This document shows positions 42,222-50,782 of a DNA stretch of 64,000 bases, in pieces. Each line of letters opens with the position of its first letter. Positions within the stretch are counted from its first letter, which is position 1. Origin of the DNA: Thiomicrorhabdus sp963677355 (GTDB lineage: Bacteria > Pseudomonadota > Gammaproteobacteria > Thiomicrospirales > Thiomicrospiraceae); the NCBI GenBank assembly GCA_963677355.2, contig CAXXXQ010000001.1, positions 522,464 to 586,463 on the forward strand, written 5' to 3'. The notes under the pieces are model-generated. The model searched no databases. It was given only the letters and a program-made list of their open reading frames with translations, and was not told the DNA's origin. Position numbers and translations under genes: made by a program.

Positions 42222-43403
42222 TTACTTGTTTTCCAACTGGATGATCGCTTCCTTATAAGTCAACGCCGCTTGATTGTCCTTGCCTTCCGATTCGTAGCAC
42301 TGCGCCAGAGCATGGAAAGTTTCGACTTGAGGTTGAATGGTCAGGCTCTCTTTCAGATAGCTTTGCGCCAATCCCCATAACTGACTTTTACAAGCGAGGC
42401 GCCCCAAAGTTAACAGCAAAACAGGATTTTTTTGCTGGTCCGCTTTCTCTTTATACCAGCGCTCAGCCACTTTCAGGCGTTCAAACGCCGGTCCAAGCGT
42501 CAAACGGCCATATTGATAAACTAACCGGTCATCCCATAGCTTTTTAAGCGCTTTTTCAAGCTGAAGCTGTAGATTGACTTCCTGACCCCAACCAATCTTT
42601 TGTTCGGCATATTCCGCCAAGATTTCGGGAATTAACTGCTGTTTGCGACTCAAACTATTCCAGACAGTATCCAGCTCGTTAATATCGACTGAGGAAGCCA
42701 GCTTGCCGGCCCAATATTGTTGCTCCAACTCAACATATTCCTCTGACGATAAGGCACGGCTTTTTTTAATTTCCGGTAAAATCTCGGCGAGACTTTCCCA
42801 ATAACCAAGCGCTTTTAAGCCTAGGGCATATTCCGCTAATATGGTCGGGTTCTTTGGCTGCTGCTCATGCAAGGTTTGCAGAATCGACAGGGCCGTCTCC
42901 GGCTTATGTTCGGAGATCAGTCTGGCTTCCACCAAACCGATAGTGATATATTCCTGCGGATAGATATTGCGTGCTTGAGCAAGATATTCATCCCGTCGCT
43001 GGTAGGCATTTTGGTTATGAGCCATCTTGGCGGCGCTCAAATAGTGGACCAATCCGGCTTCACTGTTTTTAGCACTTTTAATCAGCTCTTTTTCCGCTTT
43101 GTGCCAGTCGCCATACTCCAAGGCGATCATGCCTTTGGCCATTGCGTTTTCGGCTTTGCTGTACTGGCGTAAACGACGATGACGTCTCCAGAACATCGGC
43201 AGATGCCATACATTCAATACAAGACGCACGAGAAGATAGATAAAAATGAATACGATCACGGTGGCAGCCAGCAAAAAACTGACGCTGGTTTCAACAATCC
43301 AGTCTCCCCATACCATAGAGACTTGGCCGTTATCATAAAGCAGCAAGGTCGCCAAGGCAGTAGCGACCAGAAGAACGACAGCTAAAACAAAGATCAATCT
43401 CAT
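42222..43403 (-). CDS. hemY: HemY-like membrane protein with TPR repeats
   Basis: A 393-residue inner-membrane protein of the proteobacterial HemY family (not the Bacillus protoporphyrinogen oxidase also called HemY). Two N-terminal helices (about 3-24 and 40-65) are followed by the family stretch WHLPMFWRRHRRLRQYSKAENAMAKGMIALEYGDWHKAEK, described in part, and then several TPR-type helices to the end. The exact function in heme synthesis is unknown. It is last in hemC-hemD-hemX-hemY, the standard gammaproteobacterial order. Confidence 0.93.
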   Translation of the reverse strand: MRLIFVLAVVLLVATALATLLLYDNGQVSMVWGDWIVETSVSFLLAATVIVFIFIYLLVRLVLNVWHLPMFWRRHRRLRQYSKAENAMAKGMIALEYGDWHKAEKELIKSAKNSEAGLVHYLSAAKMAHNQNAYQRRDEYLAQARNIYPQEYITIGLVEARLISEHKPETALSILQTLHEQQPKNPTILAEYALGLKALGYWESLAEILPEIKKSRALSSEEYVELEQQYWAGKLASSVDINELDTVWNSLSRKQQLIPEILAEYAEQKIGWGQEVNLQLQLEKALKKLWDDRLVYQYGRLTLGPAFERLKVAERWYKEKADQQKNPVLLLTLGRLACKSQLWGLAQSYLKESLTIQPQVETFHALAQCYESEGKDNQAALTYKEAIIQLENK

Positions 43404-43467
43404 TCGATTACGATTCCTGGCAATAAAGATTGCGGATAAACACCCTGCTCATCGGCAAGACTCATTA

Positions 43468-44925
43468 TTATTCTTCTAAACTTTGGTCTAACCGGGTAAT
43501 GGCAAGCGGCTGTTTAGCAACAAACTCAATGTTAACAAACGGCTCCAGCAAACCGTTAAATACGGAAAACTGATTTGTATAATGCTGGCTAATGAACTGC
43601 TTGATATCGTCCACAGCCTGCAAAACCAGCTCTTTGGATTGAGTCGACATGCCCCATTCCAATCGGTCGACCAGTAACGCCAGACGCTGCTTCATTACAT
43701 CGTTCAATAGAATCGCATTGACTTCGGCTACGTCAGTATCCGATTCGCGTTTCTTCAACGTAATTAGACGGTTGAAGTGCATGAGCAACTGGTCAAAAGC
43801 ACCGGCCTCAGCCGTACTGTTCTGAGGGGCTTCCGGGCTCGGTGATTCGACTTCACTGACGGTGAGTCGTGCAATCGCTTGTTTGAGTTCCGTGGTCTGC
43901 GGCAAAGCATTATCCGAGGCTTGCTTCTGCACCTGTTGCAAATAACCTAAATCCTGGCCAATCAGGCGAGCGAGCTGAGTGGTATAAACAAAATCGCTTA
44001 AACTTGCCGCCTGCTCCAAGGCAAACAGTTGTTGGCGGGTCTCTGCGATTCGTCCATTCAAAACCCATTGGGTATTGATTTCAATGATCCACTGCTGAAT
44101 TTGCAGACTGCTAAGCGGCGCATCCACTTTCAATACCGACGGCTGCTTGGATAAAACGGTTTGCTCCTCTTTGAAAGCAAACAGATCGGAAAGCTGGCTG
44201 GAGAATTCATTCATCTTCTGCTGAAGCGACGCTTCCAATTCATTCAATTTCTCAGTGGCCTGCGGCGTTAAAGTAGCCGCTTTTGCACTGAGTTCTGCCA
44301 AAGCTTGATTCAAATCTTCTCCGGCGGCACCGGAAAGAGCTTGAAGTTGTTGGTGCAAACCATCTATCTGCTCTGCCAACGTCTGCTTCAATTGATCAAT
44401 CTCTTCCTGAGTGACGGCCGGTTGATTTTCAGTATTCGCCAGCACTTCTTTGACCTGCTCCGCAATCAACTCTCGATTGCTGGCCATCTGTTCCTGGAAT
44501 TGTTCCTGAACCTGGGTTTGGAAACTTTGATTTTGTTGTTTTAGAGAGGCTACTTGATTCTGTAGCTCATTGATTTTTTGTACTTGCCAATCCGTATCGG
44601 GACGCGTTAAAAAAAGTACGGCTATCACTACGATAAATAATGAAAGCCATAAAATTCCGGAAATATGACGTTTGAAAAACCTCGGCTTTTTAGCCGCTTC
44701 AGCAATGGTTTCATTTGGATCGACATCGTTTAGGATTGAGTCTGGATCATTGATGGTCGTCGCCTCGTCAAGCAGATCGGTCTCATCAAGAAGCTGCGTT
44801 GTCTCCTGTGCCGCTTTCTGTTCCGAAAACTCCTTGCCTCGCTTGATCTTCTCATCAATGTCACTTGAAATGATATCGCCGTCAACAATACGGTGCTCTG
44901 CATTGGGCTTTATTCTTTTTGACAT
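43468..44925 (-). CDS. hemX: HemX-like membrane protein
   Basis: A 485-residue protein with an acidic cytoplasmic N-terminus of about 90 residues, one membrane helix (about 91-110, ILWLSLFIVVIAVLFL), a long coiled coil rich in Gln/Glu/Leu (about 115-240) and a folded C-terminal domain. Although HemX is often annotated as uroporphyrinogen-III methyltransferase, the SAM-methyltransferase motifs are absent. The identification rests on topology and on its place between hemD and hemY. Confidence 0.9.
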   Translation of the reverse strand: MSKRIKPNAEHRIVDGDIISSDIDEKIKRGKEFSEQKAAQETTQLLDETDLLDEATTINDPDSILNDVDPNETIAEAAKKPRFFKRHISGILWLSLFIVVIAVLFLTRPDTDWQVQKINELQNQVASLKQQNQSFQTQVQEQFQEQMASNRELIAEQVKEVLANTENQPAVTQEEIDQLKQTLAEQIDGLHQQLQALSGAAGEDLNQALAELSAKAATLTPQATEKLNELEASLQQKMNEFSSQLSDLFAFKEEQTVLSKQPSVLKVDAPLSSLQIQQWIIEINTQWVLNGRIAETRQQLFALEQAASLSDFVYTTQLARLIGQDLGYLQQVQKQASDNALPQTTELKQAIARLTVSEVESPSPEAPQNSTAEAGAFDQLLMHFNRLITLKKRESDTDVAEVNAILLNDVMKQRLALLVDRLEWGMSTQSKELVLQAVDDIKQFISQHYTNQFSVFNGLLEPFVNIEFVAKQPLAITRLDQSLEE

Positions 44926-44989
44926 ATTTTCTAAACCTGATCCATCGTATTCAATGCGTTATTTTACTATTTTAACCACTGAATGGTGT

Positions 44990-45775
44990 TCATATTATCG
45001 CGTCGATAATCCCTTGATTAGATTGCGTTTCTACAACACGAATCGGTTGCAGGCAACCCTCTCTTTTGAGCTGTTCCGCTATCCGTTGACTCATCACGAC
45101 AATCGTACGGATATTCGCCCAAAAGCCGGATCTCAAAAATTCGACACGCGCTTCTTCTGATTCGATTTCAATATCTTGCGTTATTGAAACACTTTGCAGC
45201 AGACTATGCCAGCTTGCCAAACTGGTAATCAATAATATGGGGTTTTCAGAGCGTAAAAAACACTGCCAATTATCCTTACAAAAAGGAGCCGGTTGCCGTT
45301 TATAGACAATTAACGGCAATACGCTGGCTCCGCGTCGGGTTAACGTCTCGGCAATCAACTCCCTGCCGTTTTCACCTTTGACTAAAAGTACGGTTTGTCC
45401 TTGGACGTTTTGCATTTGCGGGTGTGACAGCAGACTTTCACTATCAAAACGTTGTTCGGAAAGATGCTGAATAGCTAAACCTTTTTTGATCCCTTGTTCA
45501 GTGGTCGCTTTACCGATTGCATAAAACCGGGCTGAGGAGAGGATCGACTTCAGCTTTTGATAACCTGATTGATCCAATAAACCATTGACGGCATTAACAC
45601 TGACAAAAATGACTTTGTCTATTTCATTGGGAAATACAAAATGTTGTACAGCGTCATAATCAAATGCAATCGTGAGAGTGGGGCAATTCAAGCTGATCCC
45701 TCCTTGCTTAACGACTAACTCGTTCAACGCCTCGGCTTGGTGAGCCGGCCGAGTATTAAGCAGAGTAAACGTCAT
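44990..45775 (-). CDS. hemD: Uroporphyrinogen-III synthase
   Basis: HemD cyclises hydroxymethylbilane to uroporphyrinogen III. The 261-residue protein has the weakly conserved two-domain fold: N-terminal LNTRPAHQAEALNELV, VIFVSVNAVNG, a middle YAIGKATTEQGIKKG and a later ARFYAIG-type strand, then IVVMSQRIAEQLKREG near the end. The family is divergent, so position after hemC and before hemX is important evidence. The gap to hemC is 17 bases. Confidence 0.93.
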   Translation of the reverse strand: MTFTLLNTRPAHQAEALNELVVKQGGISLNCPTLTIAFDYDAVQHFVFPNEIDKVIFVSVNAVNGLLDQSGYQKLKSILSSARFYAIGKATTEQGIKKGLAIQHLSEQRFDSESLLSHPQMQNVQGQTVLLVKGENGRELIAETLTRRGASVLPLIVYKRQPAPFCKDNWQCFLRSENPILLITSLASWHSLLQSVSITQDIEIESEEARVEFLRSGFWANIRTIVVMSQRIAEQLKREGCLQPIRVVETQSNQGIIDAII

Positions 45776-45792
45776 AGCCGGAAACCGGTTTG

Positions 45793-46737
45793 TTAGCCTT
45801 TGGAACTGATATCGTTAGCGTAGACTTCATCCAGAATCGCTTTAGCACCTTTTTCCAATAGCTGTTCAGCGACGTCGACTCCCAACTTCTCGGCATCTTT
45901 AGCTAAACCGCTGGTTTCCGCTTTAAGAATGGTTGTTCCGTCCAGGGTACCCACTAGACCGCGGATATAAATATTGTCATTATCCAGTTCGGCAAAGACA
46001 CCAATCGGAACCTGGCAGCCCCCTTCTAAACGATGGTTCATCGCTCGTTCGGCACGGGTGCGAATTTCTGTCTCTTTATGGTTCAAAACCTGAATGATCT
46101 CTAGAGTCTCGGCGTCTTTCTCAAAAAATTCAATTCCCAAGGTTCCTTGAGTCACGGCAGGCAGGCAGACTTCCGGAGCGATCTCATGACGGATACGCTC
46201 ATCCAGACCCAAACGTTGCAATCCGGAAGTCGCCAGTACAATCGCATCGTATTCGCCCGCATCGAGCTTACCTAAACGAGTGCCGACATTACCGCGCAGA
46301 TCTCTCACGTCTAGATCCGGACGAATGGCCATCAACTGTGCTTTACGGCGCAGGCTGGATGTACCCAAAACTGCCCCTTGAGGTAGATCTTCGAATTTTT
46401 CGAAATGATTGGAGACAAAAGCGTCCGTCGGAGCATGACGCTCCAAAATAGCTCCCAGAGCAAAACCTTCCGGCAACACCATCGGCACATCCTTCATCGA
46501 GTGTACCGCAATATCGGCATGGCCTTCCAACATACGATCTTCCAGCTCTTTGGTAAACAAACCTTTACCGCCAATTTTGGCTAAAGGAACATCTAAGATT
46601 TTGTCGCCTTTCGTAGTCATTGGTAGTAGCTCAACCTCCAAACCCGGGTGTGCCTTTTCCAATTCAGCTTTAACAAATTCCGCTTGCCACATGGCCAACG
46701 GGCTTTTACGAGTCGCGATTCTTAGGTTTTTTTTCAT
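45793..46737 (-). CDS. hemC: Hydroxymethylbilane synthase (porphobilinogen deaminase)
   Basis: HemC polymerises four porphobilinogens. The 314-residue protein shows IATRKSPLAMWQAE at the start, KIGGKGLFTKELE, the catalytic Asp region AVHSMKDVP, GTSSLRRKAQL, LRGNVGTRL and the dipyrromethane-cofactor Cys in LEGGCQVPIGVFAE. The frame is open to 46794, but homologues begin at MKKNLRIATRKSP, so ATG 46737 is chosen; GTGGA upstream is a modest ribosome site. It leads the hemC-D-X-Y operon, diverging from the thioredoxin gene. Confidence 0.97.
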   Translation of the reverse strand: MKKNLRIATRKSPLAMWQAEFVKAELEKAHPGLEVELLPMTTKGDKILDVPLAKIGGKGLFTKELEDRMLEGHADIAVHSMKDVPMVLPEGFALGAILERHAPTDAFVSNHFEKFEDLPQGAVLGTSSLRRKAQLMAIRPDLDVRDLRGNVGTRLGKLDAGEYDAIVLATSGLQRLGLDERIRHEIAPEVCLPAVTQGTLGIEFFEKDAETLEIIQVLNHKETEIRTRAERAMNHRLEGGCQVPIGVFAELDNDNIYIRGLVGTLDGTTILKAETSGLAKDAEKLGVDVAEQLLEKGAKAILDEVYANDISSKG

Positions 46738-46922
46738 ATCTGTTCCACTTGGTCTTGCCGGCACCAATTCATTCATACAACCTGTCAAAGCCATTGGCCG
46801 GTGACAGGTCCAATATTAATCTTGTGCTATTCTATTTGAGATGCCCCATTTTACTGAAAAAAAGGCGGGAGTTTTAGTTAAAATAAACGGTTAAAAGCCG
46901 ATAGCGGGCTTTAGGAGCAGAT

Positions 46923-47459
46923 ATGCGGGCCGTCACTCTACTTTTAACATTTATTTTAGGCTTTGGTCTGATTCTTTCGCATACTCAAGCAGATTCCAGA
47001 GGCCATTTTAAGGAACTGCAAGACTTACAGAAGTTAGGCGAGGAGTCGGAAAAAAGAGGGTTGCCGATTTTATTGATGTTCGGAGCCCAGTGGTGTGAAT
47101 ACTGTGAACAGCTGAATGAGCAGGTTTTCAATCCGATGATGATCGGCGGACTCTACGACGGTAAAGTTGTGTTAATGCGCCATGTCGGCGTAGACGAACA
47201 GCAGCCAATTCCGGATTGGAGCGGTAAATCCATCACCAAAGCCCAACTTGCTTACAGATTAGATGCCGATTTGACACCAACCGTTCTGTTTTTGAACAGT
47301 TCAGGTAAAGAGGTAGCGCCGCGGATTATCGGTATACAGGAAATCTCAATGTATACCAATGTGATCCATCGCAATCTGAACATTGCTTATAAAAACATGG
47401 GGTTGAAAAAACGGATCCCGGTAACAGCCGAACTTTTAGAGCAACAGGCTAGTCAATAA
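46923..47459 (+). CDS. Periplasmic thioredoxin-like protein
   Basis: A 178-residue exported thioredoxin-fold protein with a signal peptide ending near HTQA. The redox motif is WCEYC (in LMFGAQWCEYCEQLNEQV) and the cis-Pro region is DLTPTVLFLNSSGKEV. The insertion DEQQPIPDWSGKSITKAQLA before the cis-Pro strand is seen in SoxW- or DsbD-gamma-like proteins. It may reduce periplasmic disulfides, for example in Sox proteins or cytochrome c maturation; this is inference. AGGAG precedes the ATG. Confidence 0.9.
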   Translation: MRAVTLLLTFILGFGLILSHTQADSRGHFKELQDLQKLGEESEKRGLPILLMFGAQWCEYCEQLNEQVFNPMMIGGLYDGKVVLMRHVGVDEQQPIPDWSGKSITKAQLAYRLDADLTPTVLFLNSSGKEVAPRIIGIQEISMYTNVIHRNLNIAYKNMGLKKRIPVTAELLEQQASQ

Positions 47460-47519
47460 CAAAAATGCTCGGCAACCAACTTAGACGAATTTAACGATAA
47501 CTTGAGAATTGAATATCCA

Positions 47520-48914
47520 ATGAGTAATCAACACAACCAAGAAAAACTTTCCAGCGCACGCTTCAGTGAATCCACAGATGCTTTTGTAGAGGCGTTTACC
47601 GCTTCCATTCAGTTTGATAAACGCATGTATAAACAGGATATTCAGGGCTCTATGGCTCACGCCAGAATGTTAACCAAGGTGGGCATTCTTAACGAACAAG
47701 AATTAGATGACATCATCAACGGACTGACACAAGTTCAGCAAGAAATCGAAGCGGGTGAATTCCAGTGGTCAATCAAGCAAGAGGATATTCATATGAATAT
47801 CGAAGCGCGCTTGACCGCACTGATCGGCATTACCGGCAAGAAACTGCATACCGGACGCTCGAGAAACGATCAGGTGGCAACTGATATTCGCCTCTATCTG
47901 CGTGACGAAATCGATGCGATTCTGCCTGAACTTAAACGCCTGCAAGAAGGCTTGGTAATGTTGGCCGAACGTGAAGCTGACACCATCATGCCGGGTTTCA
48001 CGCATCTACAAACAGCCCAACCAGTGACCTTCGGCCATCACATGCTGGCTTGGTTTGAGATGATTAAACGCGATGTCGAACGCCTGCAAGATTGTCGTAA
48101 GCGTGTTAATACCTTACCGTTAGGCTCAGCGGCCTTAGCGGGAACCACCTACCCGATCGACCGCGAATATACCGCTCAATTGCTGGAATTCGATCGCATT
48201 ACCGAAAACTCTTTAGACGGCGTTTCGGACCGTGATTTTGCCATCGAATTCACGCATTTTGCCGCCACACTGATGATGCATCTCTCACGTTTTTCTGAAG
48301 AGTTAGTACTGTGGTCTTCCGCTCAATTCCAGTTTATCGATCTGCCGGATCGCTTTTGTACCGGCTCGTCAATCATGCCTCAGAAGAAAAACCCGGATGT
48401 TCCGGAACTGGTACGCGGTAAAACAGGACGGGTTTACGGTCATTTAACCAGTCTGCTGACCCTGATGAAATCTCAACCGCTGGCCTACAATAAAGACAAT
48501 CAGGAAGATAAAGAACCGTTGTTCGATACCGTAGATACGGTAAAAGGTTCACTTCGTGCATTCGCGGACATGGTGCCAGCCATGCAGGTTAAACGTGAAG
48601 TCACTTATGAAGCGGCTAAACGCGGTTTCTCTACAGCGACAGACTTGGCGGACTATTTGGTTGGTAAAGGCTTGCCTTTCCGTGATTCTCATGAGGTGGT
48701 TGGTCTAGCGGTAGCACACGGTATTAAAACCGGTGAAGACCTTTCAGAAATGTCTTTGGAAACACTGCAGGGCTTCTGCGACAAAATCACTGACGATGTG
48801 TTTGAGGTTCTGACACTTGAAGGTTCGGTTGCCGCACGTGATCATCTGGGTGGAACGGCTCCGAATCAGGTTAGAGCAGCCGCTGAAAGAGCTAAAGCTT
48901 ATTTAACGAACTGA
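47520..48914 (+). CDS. argH: Argininosuccinate lyase
   Basis: ArgH catalyses the last step of arginine synthesis. The 464-residue protein has all superfamily signatures: the early TDAFVEAFTASIQFDKRMYKQDI (part), HTGRSRNDQVATD with the catalytic His region, TIMPGFTHLQTAQPVTFGHH (part) and GSSIMPQKKNPDVPELVRGK with the catalytic Ser. The frame is open from 47502, but ATG 47520 fits homologues and has GAGAATTGA upstream. A terminator follows the gene. Confidence 0.97.
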   Translation: MSNQHNQEKLSSARFSESTDAFVEAFTASIQFDKRMYKQDIQGSMAHARMLTKVGILNEQELDDIINGLTQVQQEIEAGEFQWSIKQEDIHMNIEARLTALIGITGKKLHTGRSRNDQVATDIRLYLRDEIDAILPELKRLQEGLVMLAEREADTIMPGFTHLQTAQPVTFGHHMLAWFEMIKRDVERLQDCRKRVNTLPLGSAALAGTTYPIDREYTAQLLEFDRITENSLDGVSDRDFAIEFTHFAATLMMHLSRFSEELVLWSSAQFQFIDLPDRFCTGSSIMPQKKNPDVPELVRGKTGRVYGHLTSLLTLMKSQPLAYNKDNQEDKEPLFDTVDTVKGSLRAFADMVPAMQVKREVTYEAAKRGFSTATDLADYLVGKGLPFRDSHEVVGLAVAHGIKTGEDLSEMSLETLQGFCDKITDDVFEVLTLEGSVAARDHLGGTAPNQVRAAAERAKAYLTN

Positions 48915-48942
48915 TAAGCTATTTTTTGGCATTCAAGTACTG

Positions 48943-48973
48943 AAAAAGCCGCTTCAAACGAGACGGCTTTTTT
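48943..48973 (+). terminator. Terminator after argH
   Basis: AAAAAGCCG (48943-48951) pairs with CGGCTTTTTT (48964-48973) around a 12-base loop, 29 bases after the argH stop. Confidence 0.85.
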
Positions 48974-49021
48974 GTTTCAGTTTCTCAACCTCAAGAAACC
49001 TTAGGTTTGCGTTTTTTTTAT

Positions 49022-49714
49022 ATGCAATTAGATAAATACCTCATCAAACATGACGGCATGAGCCGAAAACGTTTCTTGCAGCTGTTAAATCAGAAAGAAA
49101 TATGCGTTGACGGCGAGATTGTGTCCAACCGTGATTACGAAGTATCTGACTTTAAGCGGGTGACCATTGAAGGTGAAGCACTGAAAGCGCACCAAGCGGC
49201 GTACTACATCATGCTGAACAAGCCGCAAGGCATCCTAAGCGCCACCAAAGATGATTTGCATAAAACCGCAATTGATTTGATTGAGGAAGACTATAAAAAC
49301 CAACTTCACATTGCTGGTCGGCTTGACCGTTCTTCAACGGGCTTACTCATTCTCACCAATGATGGCAAATGGTCACGTCATATAACCGAACCCAAGCAGA
49401 AAATTCCCAAGACCTATTTGGTGGAAACGGTTTATGCCATCTCTCCGGATACACCCGCTTTATTTAACAAAGGCATCTTTTTTGCCTTTGAAGGCATCAC
49501 CACCTCTCCTGCTCAAATAGCGCTTTTATCGGAAAACCGATGTCTGTTAACCATCTACGAAGGCCGTTATCATCAAATCAAACGTATGTTTGCCGCAGCA
49601 GGTAACCGGGTTCAGGCATTACACCGTCTTTCGATGGGAAAAATCAGGCTGGATGAAAATTTAAAACCCGGTGAATACCGGGCTTTAACAGAAGACGAGA
49701 TTAACAGTGTTTAA
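49022..49714 (+). CDS. rsuA: 16S rRNA pseudouridine synthase RsuA
   Basis: A 230-residue enzyme that isomerises U516 in 16S rRNA (RsuA subfamily). An S4 RNA-binding domain (about 1-55, starting MQLDKYLIKHDGMSRKRFLQ) precedes the catalytic domain with GRLDRSSTGLLILTNDG, where the Asp is the nucleophile. KIPKTYLVE and EGRYHQIKRMFAA are the other family motifs. The frame is open from a TTG at 49007, but the ATG at 49022 matches RsuA starts. No good ribosome site is visible. Confidence 0.93.
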   Translation: MQLDKYLIKHDGMSRKRFLQLLNQKEICVDGEIVSNRDYEVSDFKRVTIEGEALKAHQAAYYIMLNKPQGILSATKDDLHKTAIDLIEEDYKNQLHIAGRLDRSSTGLLILTNDGKWSRHITEPKQKIPKTYLVETVYAISPDTPALFNKGIFFAFEGITTSPAQIALLSENRCLLTIYEGRYHQIKRMFAAAGNRVQALHRLSMGKIRLDENLKPGEYRALTEDEINSV

Positions 49715-49720
49715 TCAAGA

Positions 49721-50239
49721 TCAATCGGCAAATTGAATCACTGAACGCACCTGCTTGCCTTTGTACTCAAAGCTATTCAGACTTTCCAGATCAATTAGGC
49801 ACGCCATTGCCATGACTTCATAACCGACCTTCTCGCAGAGCTCGGCTGCCGCACCCATTGACCCACCGGTCGCAATCAGATCGTCCAACAGAATGATTTT
49901 TTTGCCATCACCCTTTTGCATCTCCAGTTTATCGCTGCCATATTCAAGACCATATTCAATAGAAGCACACACATTTGGCAGCTTGCCGGGCTTACGAACC
50001 TTAATGAAACCTTTATTGTGTTTATAGGCGAGTGCAGATGCAAAGATAAATCCTCTGGATTCAATACCGGCCAAATAATCAACTTGCTGCCACTCTTCCG
50101 GGCTGAACAATTCACTAATGGCATCGATAGTCTCTTTGAAATGGGTTTTTAATAATGGAGAGATATCGCTGAACAATATGCCCGGTTTAGGAAAATCCGG
50201 AACGGCATCTAAATACTGAGCTAGGGGATGTTGTGACAT
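49721..50239 (-). CDS. apt: Adenine phosphoribosyltransferase
   Basis: Apt salvages adenine to AMP with PRPP. The 172-residue protein has DFPKPGILFSDISPLL, GIESRGFIFASALAYK and the PRPP-binding loop ILLDDLIATGGSMGAA. Length is typical. Its stop is six bases from the convergent rsuA stop. The purine run AAAGGGACC lies before the ATG. Confidence 0.97.
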   Translation of the reverse strand: MSQHPLAQYLDAVPDFPKPGILFSDISPLLKTHFKETIDAISELFSPEEWQQVDYLAGIESRGFIFASALAYKHNKGFIKVRKPGKLPNVCASIEYGLEYGSDKLEMQKGDGKKIILLDDLIATGGSMGAAAELCEKVGYEVMAMACLIDLESLNSFEYKGKQVRSVIQFAD

Positions 50240-50255
50240 TAAGGGTCCCTTTTAT

Positions 50256-50290
50256 TTGAAACTAAAATTAAAGCCTTGATAGACTATAAT
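50256..50290 (+). promoter_or_regulatory. Promoter-like elements upstream of the 136-residue unknown gene
   Basis: TTGAAA (50256-50261) with an 18-base spacer to TAGACT (50280-50285) fits a vegetative promoter; an overlapping perfect TATAAT (50285-50290) is an alternative -10 without a proper -35. They face the gene at 50356. Confidence 0.3.
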
Positions 50291-50355
50291 CAATAAATCT
50301 GATTCTAACAACAGTCGGTAATTTTAGACTAAACCAAGTGTTCCAGGGCTAGGAC

Positions 50356-50766
50356 ATGCAATTAATTGAAAACAAATATGAATCCGCAGGCTTGTTGAAG
50401 CTACCTCCGCATGCTCGCGACGTGGCGGAACACTTACTGACCGTAACACCTTTAGATCAATTGCTAACCCTGCGACAAGCCGAAAATCCGGATGAAGCTC
50501 TTTTAAGAGACTTTAATGCGCCGGCTAGATTGTGGAACGACATTCTAGACGCGACCCTTTTGGCAAAAACAACTTATTTTTTGAGCAATCCGAACTTCAC
50601 AAAAGAAGAGCTGCTCTACCTAATGAAAATCGCTTGCTCTAGCATCAAAAGACCACTGAATATTTATTCGGTAAAAGAGGTCATTGAAATGAGCAAAGAA
50701 GACTATCCTGTTTTCGCCGAATGGTTGACTCAGTTTGCAAAACAGCTCAAGTCATTAACGAAATGA
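50356..50766 (+). CDS. Helical protein of unknown function
   Basis: A 136-residue soluble, mostly helical protein. The stretch DFNAPARLWNDILDATLLAKTTYFLSNP followed by KEELLYLMKIAC (part) recalls small bacterial proteins of the DUF6931 type that occur near secretion or contractile systems; this resemblance is from memory and unverified. It lies between apt and the pseudokinase gene, convergent with the latter by 17 bases, so it could belong with the pseudokinase-adhesin region. TAGGAC precedes the ATG. Confidence 0.7.
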   Translation: MQLIENKYESAGLLKLPPHARDVAEHLLTVTPLDQLLTLRQAENPDEALLRDFNAPARLWNDILDATLLAKTTYFLSNPNFTKEELLYLMKIACSSIKRPLNIYSVKEVIEMSKEDYPVFAEWLTQFAKQLKSLTK

Positions 50767-50782
50767 ACCATTCAACAATCGG